64,000 nucleotides of DNA from Pterobdella sp. o SKG-2022 (lineage: Eukaryota > Annelida > Clitellata > Hirudinida > Piscicolidae): positions 10,668,324-10,732,323 of the forward strand of contig OZ038321.1 in the NCBI GenBank assembly GCA_964035795.1, read 5' to 3'. The first letter of the stretch is position 1. Each line of letters opens with the position of its first letter. A program made the translations under genes and the position numbers. The notes under the pieces are model-generated. The model saw only the letters and a program-made list of their open reading frames with translations, was not told the origin of the DNA and searched no databases. Shown here in pieces: positions 13,301 to 24,398 of this stretch.

Positions 13301-14239
13301 TGAAAAAAAAATATTTTTGCCGTCTCTCCTCTTCGAAAGCTCCATGGTTTGACCAGTATTGCTCTCACTTCAAGCAGCTTTTTAGGAAACTCGAACGGAC
13401 TTACACTGGTTACAAACAATGGATTTTCCATCTTTCTACTTGACGTTTCCTTCTTTACTTTAATCATTCTTTTTATCTTATTTTTTATTAAACCAACTTT
13501 TAATTCAACATTTTGCCGGAAAACCATCAATAAACTACTACATACTTAATCACCTTTTCCTCTTTTTTCTTTCAAGACTTTTTTGACTTTATTACCTATT
13601 ATTGTCTAATAGAGTGCATTCTCAACTAATCACATCATCTTTCACAGTTTTTTCTCTTTTTCACCGGTTTTCTGATAGAGCCGCTCTTTTTTATTTTCTG
13701 TTTTAACGGAAATTATTTATTGCATGTCTTTGTCTTTCTTTCTTTTTAACATTATTCTCCTCCGTCTAGTTTAAAACCTTTCATCTTTTTCTACCCTGTT
13801 ATATTCAGGCTTGTTAAACTTTTTTTTAACTATTTTCAAATTTCATTCTTGCAAGTCTTCCATTATTTCATCTTACCTTGAGAACTTCTCTTTAGACTTC
13901 TTTGTCGTCTTATCATGTTCCATAAAACACATGGTTTAGAAAAAAGTATTGAAAAAATTAATATAGATTAAAAATTACTTTGACAACAGTAACAATTGTA
14001 GAGACGCGTTCTTTATGAATTTCTTCAATAATCCCATCAAGAGCTGATATTTGCATAAGCAGGATTTCGTCCATAAATTCATCATATTTTAAAAATAACT
14101 TTTTTGTATCATTTTTTGAATTATTTATATTTTTCTTTTCTCTTATTTTTTGGCTCCCGTTTATATTTTGAGACAAATTTTTCAGAGTTTGCTTGAAGAA
14201 ATCGGATAAACTTGCATGTCCCTCTTCTATGGTAATTGT
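10394..14239 (-). CDS. OAS-like nucleotidyltransferase, probably catalytically dead
   Basis: Seven exons with matching phases: 14239-13979, 11473-11368, 11272-10953, 10892-10768, 10712-10653 and 10574-10394 (stop TAA 10396-10394), preceded by exon 14517-14412 (see next entry). Matches to 2'-5'-oligoadenylate synthetases run in order. First is the N-terminal helix (YDEFMDEILLMQISALDGII). Next is the P-loop strand HIDGSLGDDTASSTRCDARV, aligning without gaps to GS...T...RSDADLVVF. Then come AKSYIKVVKCWRD and SPNDYLLSLLTFKSY (the OAS1_C helices), IYWKDFYN (like IYWTKYYDF), and RDPVNPVINVAATLKYWGQF ending EWL. OAS proteins sense dsRNA and make 2-5A. Here the second catalytic Asp is Arg (11389-11387), and the third position reads LEVTIM with Thr (11120-11118) where OAS has Asp. 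A dsRNA- or nucleotide-binding pseudoenzyme is inferred. The 2.5 kb intron 11474-13978 holds two SINE copies. Confidence 0.75.
12542..12729 (-). mobile_element. tRNA-derived SINE, copy 3
   Basis: Full-length, minus-oriented, with a GTAATGTAATGTAATG tail at its plus-strand start. Box B and the AGCGCTT blocks are intact. It lies in the large intron of the OAS-like gene. Confidence 0.9.
12730..12858 (+). mobile_element. tRNA-derived SINE, copy 4 (partial, inverted)
   Basis: Plus-oriented and diverged. It starts inside the head (GCATTAAACTACTTATCTAA), keeps TTAGCACATC and TTTCGCTAGTTAAATTTGTA, and ends near the AAACGCTGTA block. It abuts copy 3 head-to-head. Confidence 0.7.
12870..13978. other. 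Intronic sequence, pyrimidine-rich LINE debris
   Basis: It lies inside the large OAS-like intron. The plus strand from about 12960 to 13920 is rich in TTCTTTTTC-type pyrimidines, with broken peptides resembling the pyrimidine-rich LINE at 17100-19230. Clear RT motifs were not found, so this is only a composition-based guess. Confidence 0.35.
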
Positions 14240-14411
14240 CTGTAAATCAAATTTGAATAACTGAAAAATGAAGGTTTTTCCAATACATTTTAAAAGAAGA
14301 GTTAAAAGACAATGTTTACTATACCAATAATTTCATATCAAGTATTGAAAAATTATAATAAATAATTTATCAAGGACTCTTATTCTTTGCGAAAAACAAA
14401 ACTACTGTAAC

Positions 14412-17400
14412 CTTGTCAAATGAACATTCGTCAATTTTGAAAAATGGTTTTTTGGATAAACTCATTCTTTTTCCATTCTCAATGACAGGCTGCGAATTCT
14501 TGTCAAATATTTCTTGCCTAATGTTAAAAAGATAAAAGTCAAAAAATCAACAAAAACCATTTTTTTCTGCATGATTCAATTAATTCTTGCAAACAAAAAA
14601 TTAATATAATTTTTACATCGATATTTTAGACATCAAGAAAATTTTTTTATTTTCTAATTTTTTATTGTCAAATTAAGTAGCCTAAAATAGCTTGTAATGA
14701 GCTTTTATTAACAGAAATGCAAATCGGAAAAAACAAAGTATTTATTGAACTTTTAGAGACATCTTAATGTACTTATAAAAAATATTTAACAATTTCTCAT
14801 GAAAATTTGAAGATAAAAAATTATTCAAATAATATTTAAAAATTTTTCCACGTGGATTTATGAAAGAGTTTTAGTAAATTTATTGAGCAGAAAAAAAGCT
14901 GTAACTTTCGATAAGTTTAGCCTTATCATAAAACATTAGCAAAATCTTCCGTAAAGCTCAGTGGTTGAGCATTAGACTAATCATCTAAAGTTACTGGGTT
15001 CATCCCATGTGAGCCGACAATTAGCACCTGTTCTACCTTGTGTTTTCGCTACATTAAATTTGAAGTGTGCGCTTTGAACTAAAAGAAAAAGCGCTTTATA
15101 AATAACGCATTATACATATAAAAAGTTCATCTAGTAGCTATGGTTATAAAGCAGTTCAAACAATGATTATAAGTGTCGAATAATTTAAAAACAACATAAT
15201 TAATAACCCAATTTCAAAATTTTGTTTTTCATAAACAAAAGGGATTTTTTAAAATTATATATTCATGCTTTATCGAGAATATCATTTGTGTAGATTGAAA
15301 TCCGAGAGTCTTTGAAACACTTTTCAAATGTATTGTACGTTAACTAAAAATTAGCCTGTTTTTTTTTGAGTAAATCGATTTCTGTATCAAAGAAGAGGGC
15401 CACTTTGAGGTCGTATTATCAACATTTTTGTTCTAAACAGAAAAATATGATAAATGCCGAAAAAAATTTCGTCTTAAGTTTTTAAACAAACTAGAGGTAT
15501 ATTTATGATGAAGTTTTCATGTTTTTTAAATATAAGGACACGGAAAAGTGCAACACCAACAAAAATAGCTATTAATCTATTGCTAACCTAAAGCAGATAA
15601 TTTGACTTAAGAATACATCATATTTTGGTCCAGATCTTTCAGGAAAGATAGTTTGTTGGATTGAAATAAAATCTATTCTGACCATTATTTCTTCGTTTTC
15701 ATTTAAGTATTTGTTTGAATCACTCGTCNNNNNNNNNNNNNNNNNNNNNNNNNNNNNNNNNNNNNNNNNNNNNNNNNNNNNNNNNNNNNNNNNNNNNNNN
15801 NNNNNNNNNNNNNNNNNNNNNNNNNNNNNNNNNNNNNNNNNNNNNNNNNNNNNNNNNNNNNNNNNNNNNNNNNNNNNNNNNNNNNNNNNNNNNNNNNNNN
15901 NNNNNNNNNNNNNNNNNNNNNNNNNNNNGAGTAAGGTTCAAAGGAAAGCTTAGAAGATGCCCTTTATCATTGGTGTAATTTGAGAAATAGGCAGTTAGTA
16001 TGTCGCCTTTGTTACTATGCAAGTCTTCAGAAATATTTAGATTTCGAGACATAACGTGACATAAAATAGAAACAATAATAGTATGATTATTTGCATAATG
16101 CTGAATGCCTTTGTCAAAAGATAAATTAAAGTTTGATGAAGTAACAGTTTCTTTTTCTAAACTCAGTTTCCATTGGTTGCCATAGTGGTCTTGCAAAATT
16201 TCGTTAGACGCTTGAGAAAGGTGAAAAATGCGGTGGGGAGAAGAACGAAAAGATGAGCTGTGATATGGACTCCCTGATCTAGATGAAAGAGGGTATCTTG
16301 TTGAAAAAGATGCTTGCTGATTATCTTGTGCGAACGTGCATGGTGACTTATACACTGATATGGAAACAAACTTATAAACGCACAATGAAAATATTTCTAC
16401 ACCCAATTTAATTTCGTTGGAATAATTTTCGTTATCAAGGCATTTCGAAAGAGTTTTTCCAAAACCATCGTACTTTGCACCATCTCCAAAATCATAATTG
16501 AGCAGTTCTGTAGTTTGATTCGATAAAAAAAGAATAAATTGAATTTGCAGAGTGACAGAATAGGGTGATCCGTCTTTAAGGTACAAGTAAACAGCCGGGA
16601 GGTTGTTGCTATTCAGTTTTTTCAAATAAAAGCGTAAATACCATTGATGATTGGCAAAATTGAAAACTTGTGAATCGAAAAATATTCCATTAGGGTTTTT
16701 CTTAATATGGTTTTTTGTTGAAGTGTTCATAATAGTTTGGAATAACGTACGGCATTCATGCATTTTGATTGCAATTAGAGTTCTTTTCCCTGAACTATCT
16801 AGAAATCCATTGCTAGGATCTGAAAGTGTGTCACAATGGATGACTTGTGTTTTTCCTATTAAAACTTGTTTGTTGGGAAAAACTTGATCAGTGAAAAAAA
16901 AAATTTCATCTTTTATATATTTGTTCAAAATTGATGTTGAAAATTTGCATTTCACAGTTATATGTGCTGATAGATTGACGAGTTTCAGAAAAATACCTGA
17001 TTTGAAGATAAAATTACACATTTCATTAGTCATTTTTTTAACAGATAACAGAGTTCACTTTTAACAATTTCAAAAAACAAAGAAAATCATCACAATAATG
17101 TTAATATCGTTATGAGTACATTTATAGCAGCCGTTCTTTCGGTTTGTTTTTGCTAAAAACAGCTTTTTCTCCTTTTTAAGGTATTTTTTAAAAATTTTCT
17201 GTTCTCAATAGTCTAGTTAATCATTATTTTTTTTAAGTTTCAATTTTTCTTTTTTTCTTGTTTATTGTATATACTCTAAAGCCCTGCTCTCTTTATTTTC
17301 TAATTAGTCTTTCCAAATTCTTCTTTCTTCTCGGATCGTTAAGCGGCGCGTTTTTTCTTCAATCTCAACTCTTGTAATTTGCTCTCTATGATATTTCATC

Positions 17401-20019
17401 ATCCACTACTTTTTTTTTCAATTCTGGATTTCCTCAATCATATCTTATCTCCTCTTCTTACCTAAATCTTAATTTTCCAACTCATTTCATAATTCTTCTG
17501 AACTTTATAAATCTATTAATATCTCTTTCTTTTATTATAAGATCTTTTAATAACATATCTATTTATGTTTTTAATCTCCTCTATGAATCCAACCTTGACT
17601 TTTTAGCTTTTAGTGACACCTGGCATGAATCGGCTTCTTTTTTTCTCATCCCTGTTTGTCCTCTTTCCTATGCTCATGCTCCTCCAAATTCTTTTTCGAC
17701 TTCTTTTTCCACCTATAGAAAAATCTGTATTTTTAAAAATCTACTTTTTCCACCCTTAAGACTTTTCAGTCTGGTTTCAAATCTTTTGAATCCATTGTCT
17801 CTTTTTTTAAATATGGTACTTTCATCCTGTTTATTGCTGTTATTTATCGATCTCCTTCTTCTCTTTTTTCCTTTATTAATGACTTCTCTGCCTTACTTGA
17901 ATTTCTATATACTCTTTCTTCTCTTTTTTATATTGTAGGTGACTTTAACATTCAATTAAACAATACAAATGATTTCTACGCTAACAAATTTTTTGAATTC
18001 TTAAATCTTTCCCTCCAGCTTCTCTTCTTCCTTTTGTCTCTAACTTTTCACTAATCATCTTCACAGACCTCATCACCATCATCAAATCTCTATATTTATC
18101 TTCTTGTTCCCTCTACCTACTTCCTCCCAAAATTGTCAATAATTTTTTTATTTTTTTTTATCCCATCATACTCAAACTTATAAATCTTTCTCTAGCTTTC
18201 TCCAAATTTCCCAATTCTTTAAGCTCATTTATCGTCACTTCAATACTGAAAAAACCTTCTCTTGATTTTTCAATCATCTCTCACTTCTGTCCTTTTTCTA
18301 ACCTTCATTTTTTTTCAAAATTCTTGAAAAAGCTATTTAATTACAAAGTTCTTCTTTTTAATTATCTTTTTACTCCTACTCAATCTGGCTTTCGACCCTC
18401 TCATTCTACTGAAACTTGCCTTCTAAGAATCTCTAATGATGCTTTTTTGGTAAGCTTTCTCTTCTATTTTCTTTTGACTTTTCTTATGTTTTTGATACTG
18501 TTGACAACTCACTTTTACTTCAACATCTCAACTCCTCTTTGGTGTTGCTGGCTCCTCCCTTCCTAGGCTTGCCTCCTATCTTTCTTATCATTCTTCTACT
18601 GTTTTTATTACTAACTCGTCTTCTCTCTCAGTACTTTTTAGTGCTTTCCAGAAATCTGTCTTCGAGCCTCCTCTCTTCATTCTTCATACCTCTCATCTCC
18701 CTTGTCTTATTGAATCTTTCTCTTTCCAAAGTCAGCTCTTTGCTAATGATTAATACATTTCTTCTTTTCTTTTTTCTTGCTTTTTTTCTATTTTTGAAAG
18801 ACTAAGTCTCTGTCTTAATTCTATTCTTTCCTGGAGTGACTTTATGCATTTTAAACTCAATCCTGCACGCCTGGTCTCAAATACTTCTAATTTTTTCATA
18901 TTTTTCCATCTCTTATTGATCTTCACTTTCGCTCTTCCCTCAAAATCTGTTCTCTTATGCATAAAATTTCTCACTTTTATTCACCTTCCTATCTTACTAC
19001 CTTCTAAGGGTTTTCTTACGGTTTTCTACCCGCTCTCAGCTCTTTATTTTCTCTCTCATTTTTACCCTAAAACTGATTTTTCTTTTTCTGGTTTATTTCT
19101 CTGGAACTCTCTTTTTCCAAATTTCAAATCTCTTCCTATCCTATTTTTCTCAAAAACTTAAAAACTCATCTCAAGCAGAGCGTCTTTGAACGATGCGTAG
19201 AAAGCGTTTTATAAGTTGTTTATATTATATGTATTTTTATCATTAAATCTCAGTTATAAACCAATTAACTATATTTTTTTGTAATATTACAAAAAATTGG
19301 TCAAAAACTAAATGAAAAACATGTCACTTGAGTGTTCTTGGAGCAAAACTGAAACCATTTTTAATACTACCAAATTTTTTATATCATAAATTTTTTTGAG
19401 ATAGTTGATTTTGTTTTTTTTTCATGGAATAAAATGCATTAATTCTTTTTTTTCTACCCAAACTGAATGTTTATTTTTGATGACTAAGGTGGCTGGGAAG
19501 ACTTCCTCTGAAGAGGCAGACTACTGCATTCAATACAAAACCATACTTTTGATACTGCTACATTTGTTTCTTCAGGCTATTTGGTGTGCTTATTTAAAAC
19601 CTTTTTTTGTTTTTTTTTTCACTTGTCTTCACTCCCTGTTTGGTAGCGTTTCTCCATCGAGATTGATCGCTTGCTAAGTTGTAGTAATTAGCTGGATTTA
19701 TTGCAGCTTTATTCATTGAGAAATCGAAGACATTTTTAAAACTCAAAGACTGACTCATTTTCTTTCTAATGATAGTATAAGATAAAATCAAGCCACTCCA
19801 AAACGAAATTACAAGATTGTATGATATTAACATGGGTTGATTCATTCCTTCATCCATTTATTAATTCATTCATTCATCAATCATGTTTTTGAAATATTTA
19901 AAAAAATTTATTTTCTAACCGAAATATAGATCCTTCATAGATACAACTAATTTCCAAATTTGACCGCCATAGTTGAATTCTTCTTCAACAGATTTCACTT
20001 CATTTTTGAATTTTTGTAT
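14412..20019 (-). CDS. Tandem MATH/TRAF-like domain protein, in phase with the OAS-like exons
   Basis: Exons: 20019-19920 (33 codons plus 1 base), 16996-15929 running into the gap, 15728-15588 after the gap, and 14517-14412. Three MATH-like units are seen. Unit 1: EEFNYGGQIWKLVVSMKDLY and GIFLKLVNLSAHITVKCKF, with later IHCDTLSDPSNGFLDSSG. Unit 2: NHQWYLRFYLKKL, AVYLYLKDG, FILFLSNQT, YDGFGKTLS and VEIFSLCVYKFVSISVYK. Unit 3: NQWKLSLEKETV, then after the gap YLNENEEIMVRIDFISIQQ. MATH domains are protein-interaction folds of TRAFs and BTB-MATH proteins. The last exon joins 14239-13979 in phase 0, so one protein of about 820 residues plus the gap, MATH-MATH-MATH-OAS, is predicted. An alternative start is the ATG at 17033-17031. 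The true 5' end was not found. The first intron holds a 2.1 kb LINE. Confidence 0.6.
14757..14945 (-). repeat. Dispersed stem-loop module A, copy
   Basis: It starts with GAGACATCTTAATGTA and ends TTTCGATAAGTTTAGCCTTA, TCATAAAACATTAGC. The minus-strand reading is a GATAAG/CTTATC hairpin followed by GAAA. It recurs at 21312, 23216, 24070, 30700, 48849 and 51033. It lies in the intron between exons 15588 and 14517. Confidence 0.7.
14950..15117 (+). mobile_element. tRNA-derived SINE, copy 5
   Basis: Plus-oriented. AAGCTCAGTGGTTGAGCATT (box A region) is at the start, GGGTTCATCCC replaces box B, and the end has AAAGCGCTTTATAAATAACG. It is diverged but nearly full length. Confidence 0.88.
15729..15928. 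other. Assembly gap (200 N)
   Basis: Run of N. It falls inside the third MATH-like unit. The reading frame differs on its two sides, so the true length is not a multiple that keeps frame, or is simply unknown. Confidence 0.99.
17100..19230 (+). pseudogene. Pyrimidine-rich non-LTR retrotransposon (L2/CR1-like)
   Basis: Very rich in C and T on the plus strand. Recognisable pieces in order: VGDFNIQLNN (endonuclease, about 17935), PFSNLHFFSKFLKK and TPTQSGFRPSHSTETCLLRI (RT, 18290-18430), and the C-terminal FSFSGLFLWNSLFPNFKSLP with KTHL-like lysines (19070-19170). The order EN-RT-WNSLP tail is that of L2/CR1-type LINEs. Many frameshifts are present. After the frame the 3' end reads TTTGAACGATGCGTAGAAAG, then CGTTTTATAAGTTG, resembling the SINE tail. 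It sits inside the first MATH-gene intron, antisense to that gene. Confidence 0.75.
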
Positions 20020-20022
20020 CTA

Positions 20023-20890
20023 ATAAAATAATAGTTCTTCTGAGTGAAGTTGGAAAAACTGTAAAAAAAAGTCTGGCAACGTGTATATTTTCCAATTCTA
20101 TACATTGAAAAAATATGCGTGAAAGTGAAAGCTAAATTCAACTTTAATTAAAACTTTGGATATCATTTGTAATCATTATGAAACTTGCATCGGCAAAATC
20201 TTAGCAGCGATCGCCAAAACTATAAAGTATTATAAAATTCTTTTCACACTGGGTTTTTCTTTTCATCAAACATTTTTTAACAGATCAAAAGAAATTTGAA
20301 TCATTTGTGTCAAAAGAAAATCTTTGAGCCACGAGTTTCGTATCATCAAGATAAGTTTCTTTGTACTACAATAACTTGAAGTGCAAAAGTTTCTCCAAAA
20401 AGTCGATTATTCAAGAAAAAACAGCTAAAGTTAAAGTATAAACTTTTCATATTCATGATATGGCTTTACTTATCTCAAATATGATAAGAATATTTTAGCT
20501 TTAAAAAGCTGTTCTTTCTTTAATAAATATATTTTTTAAAAATTCTCAAAATTTGAGGAAACTATAGAAATCGCGTTATAACCATAAACATCCTTGTTAA
20601 AGATGTTCCCACTGATGATCTAGAATGTGAATTCTAAACTGTATATGTTGCTCAAAATTTAATTAAAAAATTATCAAAGCTTACTTGTTCAAGCGAAAAA
20701 AGAAATATTTGCTTGTCCGTGTTTTTTTCAGAATGAGTCACCCTGTGGAGAAGCAGAGACATTCTGGTTTTGAAAAGGTTTTAAAAAACTCATAAGCTTT
20801 ATAGTTACTATTTCGAAAAATTTAATAAATTTCCTCTTAATCTACTAAGAAGTTATGAGGTTTTAATTGACTGATTGATACAATTGTTGA
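20023..20890. other. AT-rich sequence upstream of the first MATH exon found
   Basis: Further 5' exons of the minus-strand MATH/OAS gene should lie here or beyond, but none could be supported. A short minus stretch near 20190-20225 (VLAIAAKILPMQ before a GT) resembles a leader, but it has no good start codon. Confidence 0.3.
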
Positions 20891-20893
20891 TAA

Positions 20894-20985
20894 TGGTAAG
20901 GTGGTGTTTATAACACGCTTTTTCTTATAGATCAAAGCGCTTGCTACAAATTTAATTCAGCGAAAACACACCGTAAAACACCAAT
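20894..20985 (-). mobile_element. tRNA-derived SINE, copy 6 (3' part only)
   Basis: Keeps the body and tail only: TTCTTATAGATCAAAGCGCT, TGCTACAAATTTAATTCAGC and GAAAACACACCGTAAAACA. The tRNA-like head is missing. Confidence 0.8.
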
Positions 20986-21311
20986 ACCTCTACAAAATTG
21001 CATAAGTTTAATCAAAAAAAAATTATAAAAACAGTGATTTCCACAAGCTAACAAGTCTTACATCCGATGATATCAATGATCTTATAAATTTATGCATCTT
21101 TTCTTCTAATTTTATATATGACAACACGATACACACCATGAGGGACTCTAGACCTTTTGGCCTCTGCCTAGGGTCTCCATAGCACAATTTTTGATAAGCT
21201 TCAATTTGAATGAATCTATAAAAAAAAGCAAGAAAAAGGAAGTTGACAGCACCTCGCTCACTAAAAATATACATGAATGAAGAAAAAAAAAACAATGCTT
21301 TAATTTTTTAG

Positions 21312-21450
21312 AGACATCTTATGTATCTTTTTTTTTAATATTATTTGAATAACTTTTTATTTTCAATTATTTTTTTGAGGAATTATTTGATACATTTATT
21401 TAAAAAAACTAAATTTTCGATAAGTACAACCTTATCATAAATCATTAGTA
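21312..21450 (-). repeat. Module A, copy
   Basis: It begins GAGACATCTTATGTATC and ends with TTTTCGATAAGTACAACCTT, ATCATAAATCATTAG. The GATAAG/CTTATC stem is intact. Confidence 0.65.
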
Positions 21451-21859
21451 GTAAACTTGTGAAGGTAGGTGATTATAAAGAATTTTAAACATAGATAGGA
21501 AAGAACAATTAAGGAAGAATAAATTTTGTAAAGTAACTATTATGTAATTATGTGGTATTGTAAATGAGTAAAGTTAATTATTATATGAGTATTATTATTT
21601 TGATCTAAAACGATTTCATTGAGAGATTGCTCTCTGTGTCCCTCCATGGTTGATTTTTGTATTCTCTTCATTAGGTGGTCCCACGCACTTGATTTGACTG
21701 TTAATTGTGGGTCCTTGTAGCCCTTTTCTATTGAATCATTCTTTTTGATTCCTCAAAAAAATTGAAAATAAAAAGTTATTCAAATAATGCTTACATTGAG
21801 TTTAAAAATATTTTCAATTGACGTAAACGTAATGTTCACCACCGAAATCGATCATACTT

Positions 21860-22930
21860 TCCCATTTTTTGACACATTAATAAGAAAAAAACCAAGGAAC
21901 TTTACAAACCACGGCTTATAGAAAGCAATCTAACACAGAACTCACTATCAATTCGTTCTCTAACCAAAATCCAAAAACTTGGATAAGAGTGTTCAAACGA
22001 GCTTTTTGTCATCTCCATAGATTTTGTTCAAATGAAACCTTCTTGAAAAACAGAATCAACTACTTTATAAGCAATTTTGAAGATACGGATATAGCAGAAA
22101 AATACTTAGAAACATCACAAAAACTTACACACAAAAAAAACTAACAATCTCTAGTGAAACAAATTATAAGGATAAACTAAAAAGCCTTAAAAGAATAGAT
22201 GCATTTAAAAAAAGAAAAAAATGAAGCAAAAAAAGGAAAAAGCCACGTATCATGAGTTTTTATCTCTTATATTCCACATATAAATGAACAGCTTAAGAAA
22301 ATTTTCATAAAACACAATATATCCTTTCATAGCTTCTCAGAGCCCAAATTAGACGACATATTAAATTTAATTTAATTGATAATGTAAGGTATTTTCACCA
22401 AAAGCATAGTGTAACAAGTTTCTTAATAAAACCTTAGTTTTTGTTTCTATTATATATATTAAATTTAATAATAAATCAAGACATAAAAAATAGATTAAAA
22501 AGGAGTATTCAAATTAACATGCTTTTGTGATAACAATAAATTATATATTGACCAAACAAGGATCAGCACAAAAATCCGAATGAAACAGCACAAGTTTGGT
22601 GTTGAATAAAAAAAGGCTGCTCCGAAAGATCGAGGATTAGCAAACATTCTCGCCATTGCACCTATAGAAAAAATAACTGAAAGACACCTGAGTGTCTGCA
22701 AACTGAGAAAAGAAAAAAAGTTCTCATTCCAAAAAAAATCTTTTGGTGAGAGAGAGTCTTGAAAAAAAACAACTCTGTTTTCATGGCTACAATGACCCAC
22801 AACTCGTAGTTATACAAATGCCTGGGATCCAATACTGAAGGAGTTGATAAAAACTGAGCGGGGTAATGGCCGAAGGGGGACAGAAAGATGAAATTTTCTT
22901 TATAAAATTTGACATCGTAACCCTAATTTT
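21860..22930 (+). pseudogene. Penelope-like element remnant, copy 1
   Basis: Multiply broken. Plus-strand words match copy 2 at 25480-26035: FLSLIFHI, then the GIY-YIG region (about 22540-22640) and a tail ending near 22870 in the complement-free words CCGAAGGGGGACA. The earlier part (21890-22200) still shows RAFCHLHRFCSNETF-like residues of the PLE RT C-terminus. It carries a 70-100 base insert at 22381-22457. Confidence 0.65.
22381..22457 (+). mobile_element. Module B (PLE-type terminal stem-loop) inserted in a PLE
   Basis: The insert has TGATAATGTAAGG, GTTTCTTAATAAAACCTTAG and TTTTTGTTTCTATTAT. It is flanked by ATATTAAATTTAAT on both sides, which looks like a target-site duplication. The equivalent site in the copy at 25580-25620 has no insert. 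Confidence 0.55.
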
Positions 22931-23215
22931 TTTTCTTCGAAGTACTCAAACAATTAATCATCAAAAACACTAGCAGTGGAAGTAAAAGAACTTATATTTT
23001 TTTACAAATAGTTAACTAATGTTAATAGTTAACTAATGAGTATATTTATTTACACTTATAATTACTATTAATACAATTCTCTTAATATAATTTATTAGTG
23101 TTCCTAAATATACTCATTTTATTGTGGCTAATGAAAAATCAGTTAACTAATGAATCATAATTATAGTCTTTGAATGAATTAATATATAACCATAGTTAAG
23201 ATTTAATTTATGAAC

Positions 23216-23317
23216 TTAACGAACATTATAGCTTTTGATTCTTAATAAATGTTCTATAAATTTATTGTTTGATGTTTTTTGTTGCAAAGTATTATAGAAA
23301 AATACATACGATGTCTG
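23216..23317 (+). repeat. Module A, partial copy
   Basis: It starts at AACATTATAGCTTTTGATTC, just past the stem-loop, and ends with AAAATACATACGATGTCTG. The interior TTGTTTGATGTTTTTTGTTG matches 51140-51170. Confidence 0.55.
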
Positions 23318-24012
23318 AAAAGGAAGCTGTATAAATTTTACATTTATAAGAAATAACAAAAGAAAACAACTCATACAAAACGGCTCATGCAAGCTTTTCA
23401 TCTTATCAATAGTTTTTCTCATAATTTAAATACACAAACTGTTTTTTTATCAACAAATTTAAATGTAAAGTATGAAAAAAAATGTCATTACAAAAAGTTT
23501 TGGAAATAATAAAATGATCTTTTTAATTTAAATTGAACTCTAACAAGCATTTTTGCTAAACAGTGATAGTGACAAAAAACTAGTTTTAAATTTTCAAAAT
23601 CCATAGATAACGAAAATGATGAAACTGATTATGACGTTTACTCCTTATGTCGAAGATTCAGCAAACTGAACATCTTTTATGCACCAAATAAGTTTCTGGG
23701 ACAATAGAGAGAAAGAAAGGTAATTAAAGTTGAATGTAAGAAAAAAAGTTAAAAACAGCATCTTACGTTTTTTATAAACAAATTTGATGGAAACTCCTTA
23801 ACTAAAATAGTACGATAGGAACAATATAAAAATCAATTTTTGACTGATGCTTAATCAAGAGATATTTGTTTTTGAAACAAATTGAATGCACTTCAGTACT
23901 TTATCCTTTCAAAATGCATTAGATACCAGAATATCCGAATGTTTCTCGATACTCTAATTCATTCTGGGTATTTTAAACTCCCATATATATAAATTAATAA
24001 AATGAAGTTTTT

Positions 24013-24062
24013 GTGAAAGCGCTTTTCCTTGTAGTTCAAAGCGCTTGCTACAAATTTAATAT
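24013..24062 (-). mobile_element. tRNA-derived SINE, copy 7 (tail fragment)
   Basis: Only AAAGCGCTTTTCCTTGTAG, TTCAAAGCGCTTGCTACAAA and TTTAAT remain. It is followed at once by a module A copy. Confidence 0.75.
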
Positions 24063-24069
24063 AAATTTT

Positions 24070-24196
24070 TTGAGACATCGTATGTATTTTTCTTCAATAA
24101 TTTGTAACTAAAAACATGAATTAAGAGGAATACATGTATTGAGAATCAAAAGCTATAATTTTCGATAAGTTTAGCCTTATTATTAAACGTTTACAA
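24070..24196 (-). repeat. Module A, copy
   Basis: It begins GAGACATCGTATGTATTTTT and ends TTTTCGATAAGTTTAGCCTT, ATTATTAAACG. Confidence 0.65.
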
Positions 24197-24398
24197 AAAC
24201 ATTAAATGGTAACTATGGTTATACAGTAATTCAAAAACTATAATTAATAATTAGTTAAATATTAATAAAAAATATAAATTATTTTAATTCAAATGTTTTT
24301 ATTTCAAATAATTAATTGTTCTAAACGATGCCAAGTTTTATCAAGAGAACTTAATCTCTCAACAAAAACTAAAAAAAAAGTTTGAAATTATACAAAAA

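Noticed and set aside
15711..15978. Open frames across the N run on the plus strand
   Set aside because: They consist of unknown bases and are antisense to the well-supported MATH-like exon.
18750..18974. Lysine-rich minus-strand frame
   Set aside because: Antisense of the pyrimidine-rich LINE; the composition explains it.
22495..22800. Minus-strand 101-residue frame
   Set aside because: Antisense shadow of the Penelope-like remnant on the plus strand; the same holds for 25607-25894 and 26023-26307.
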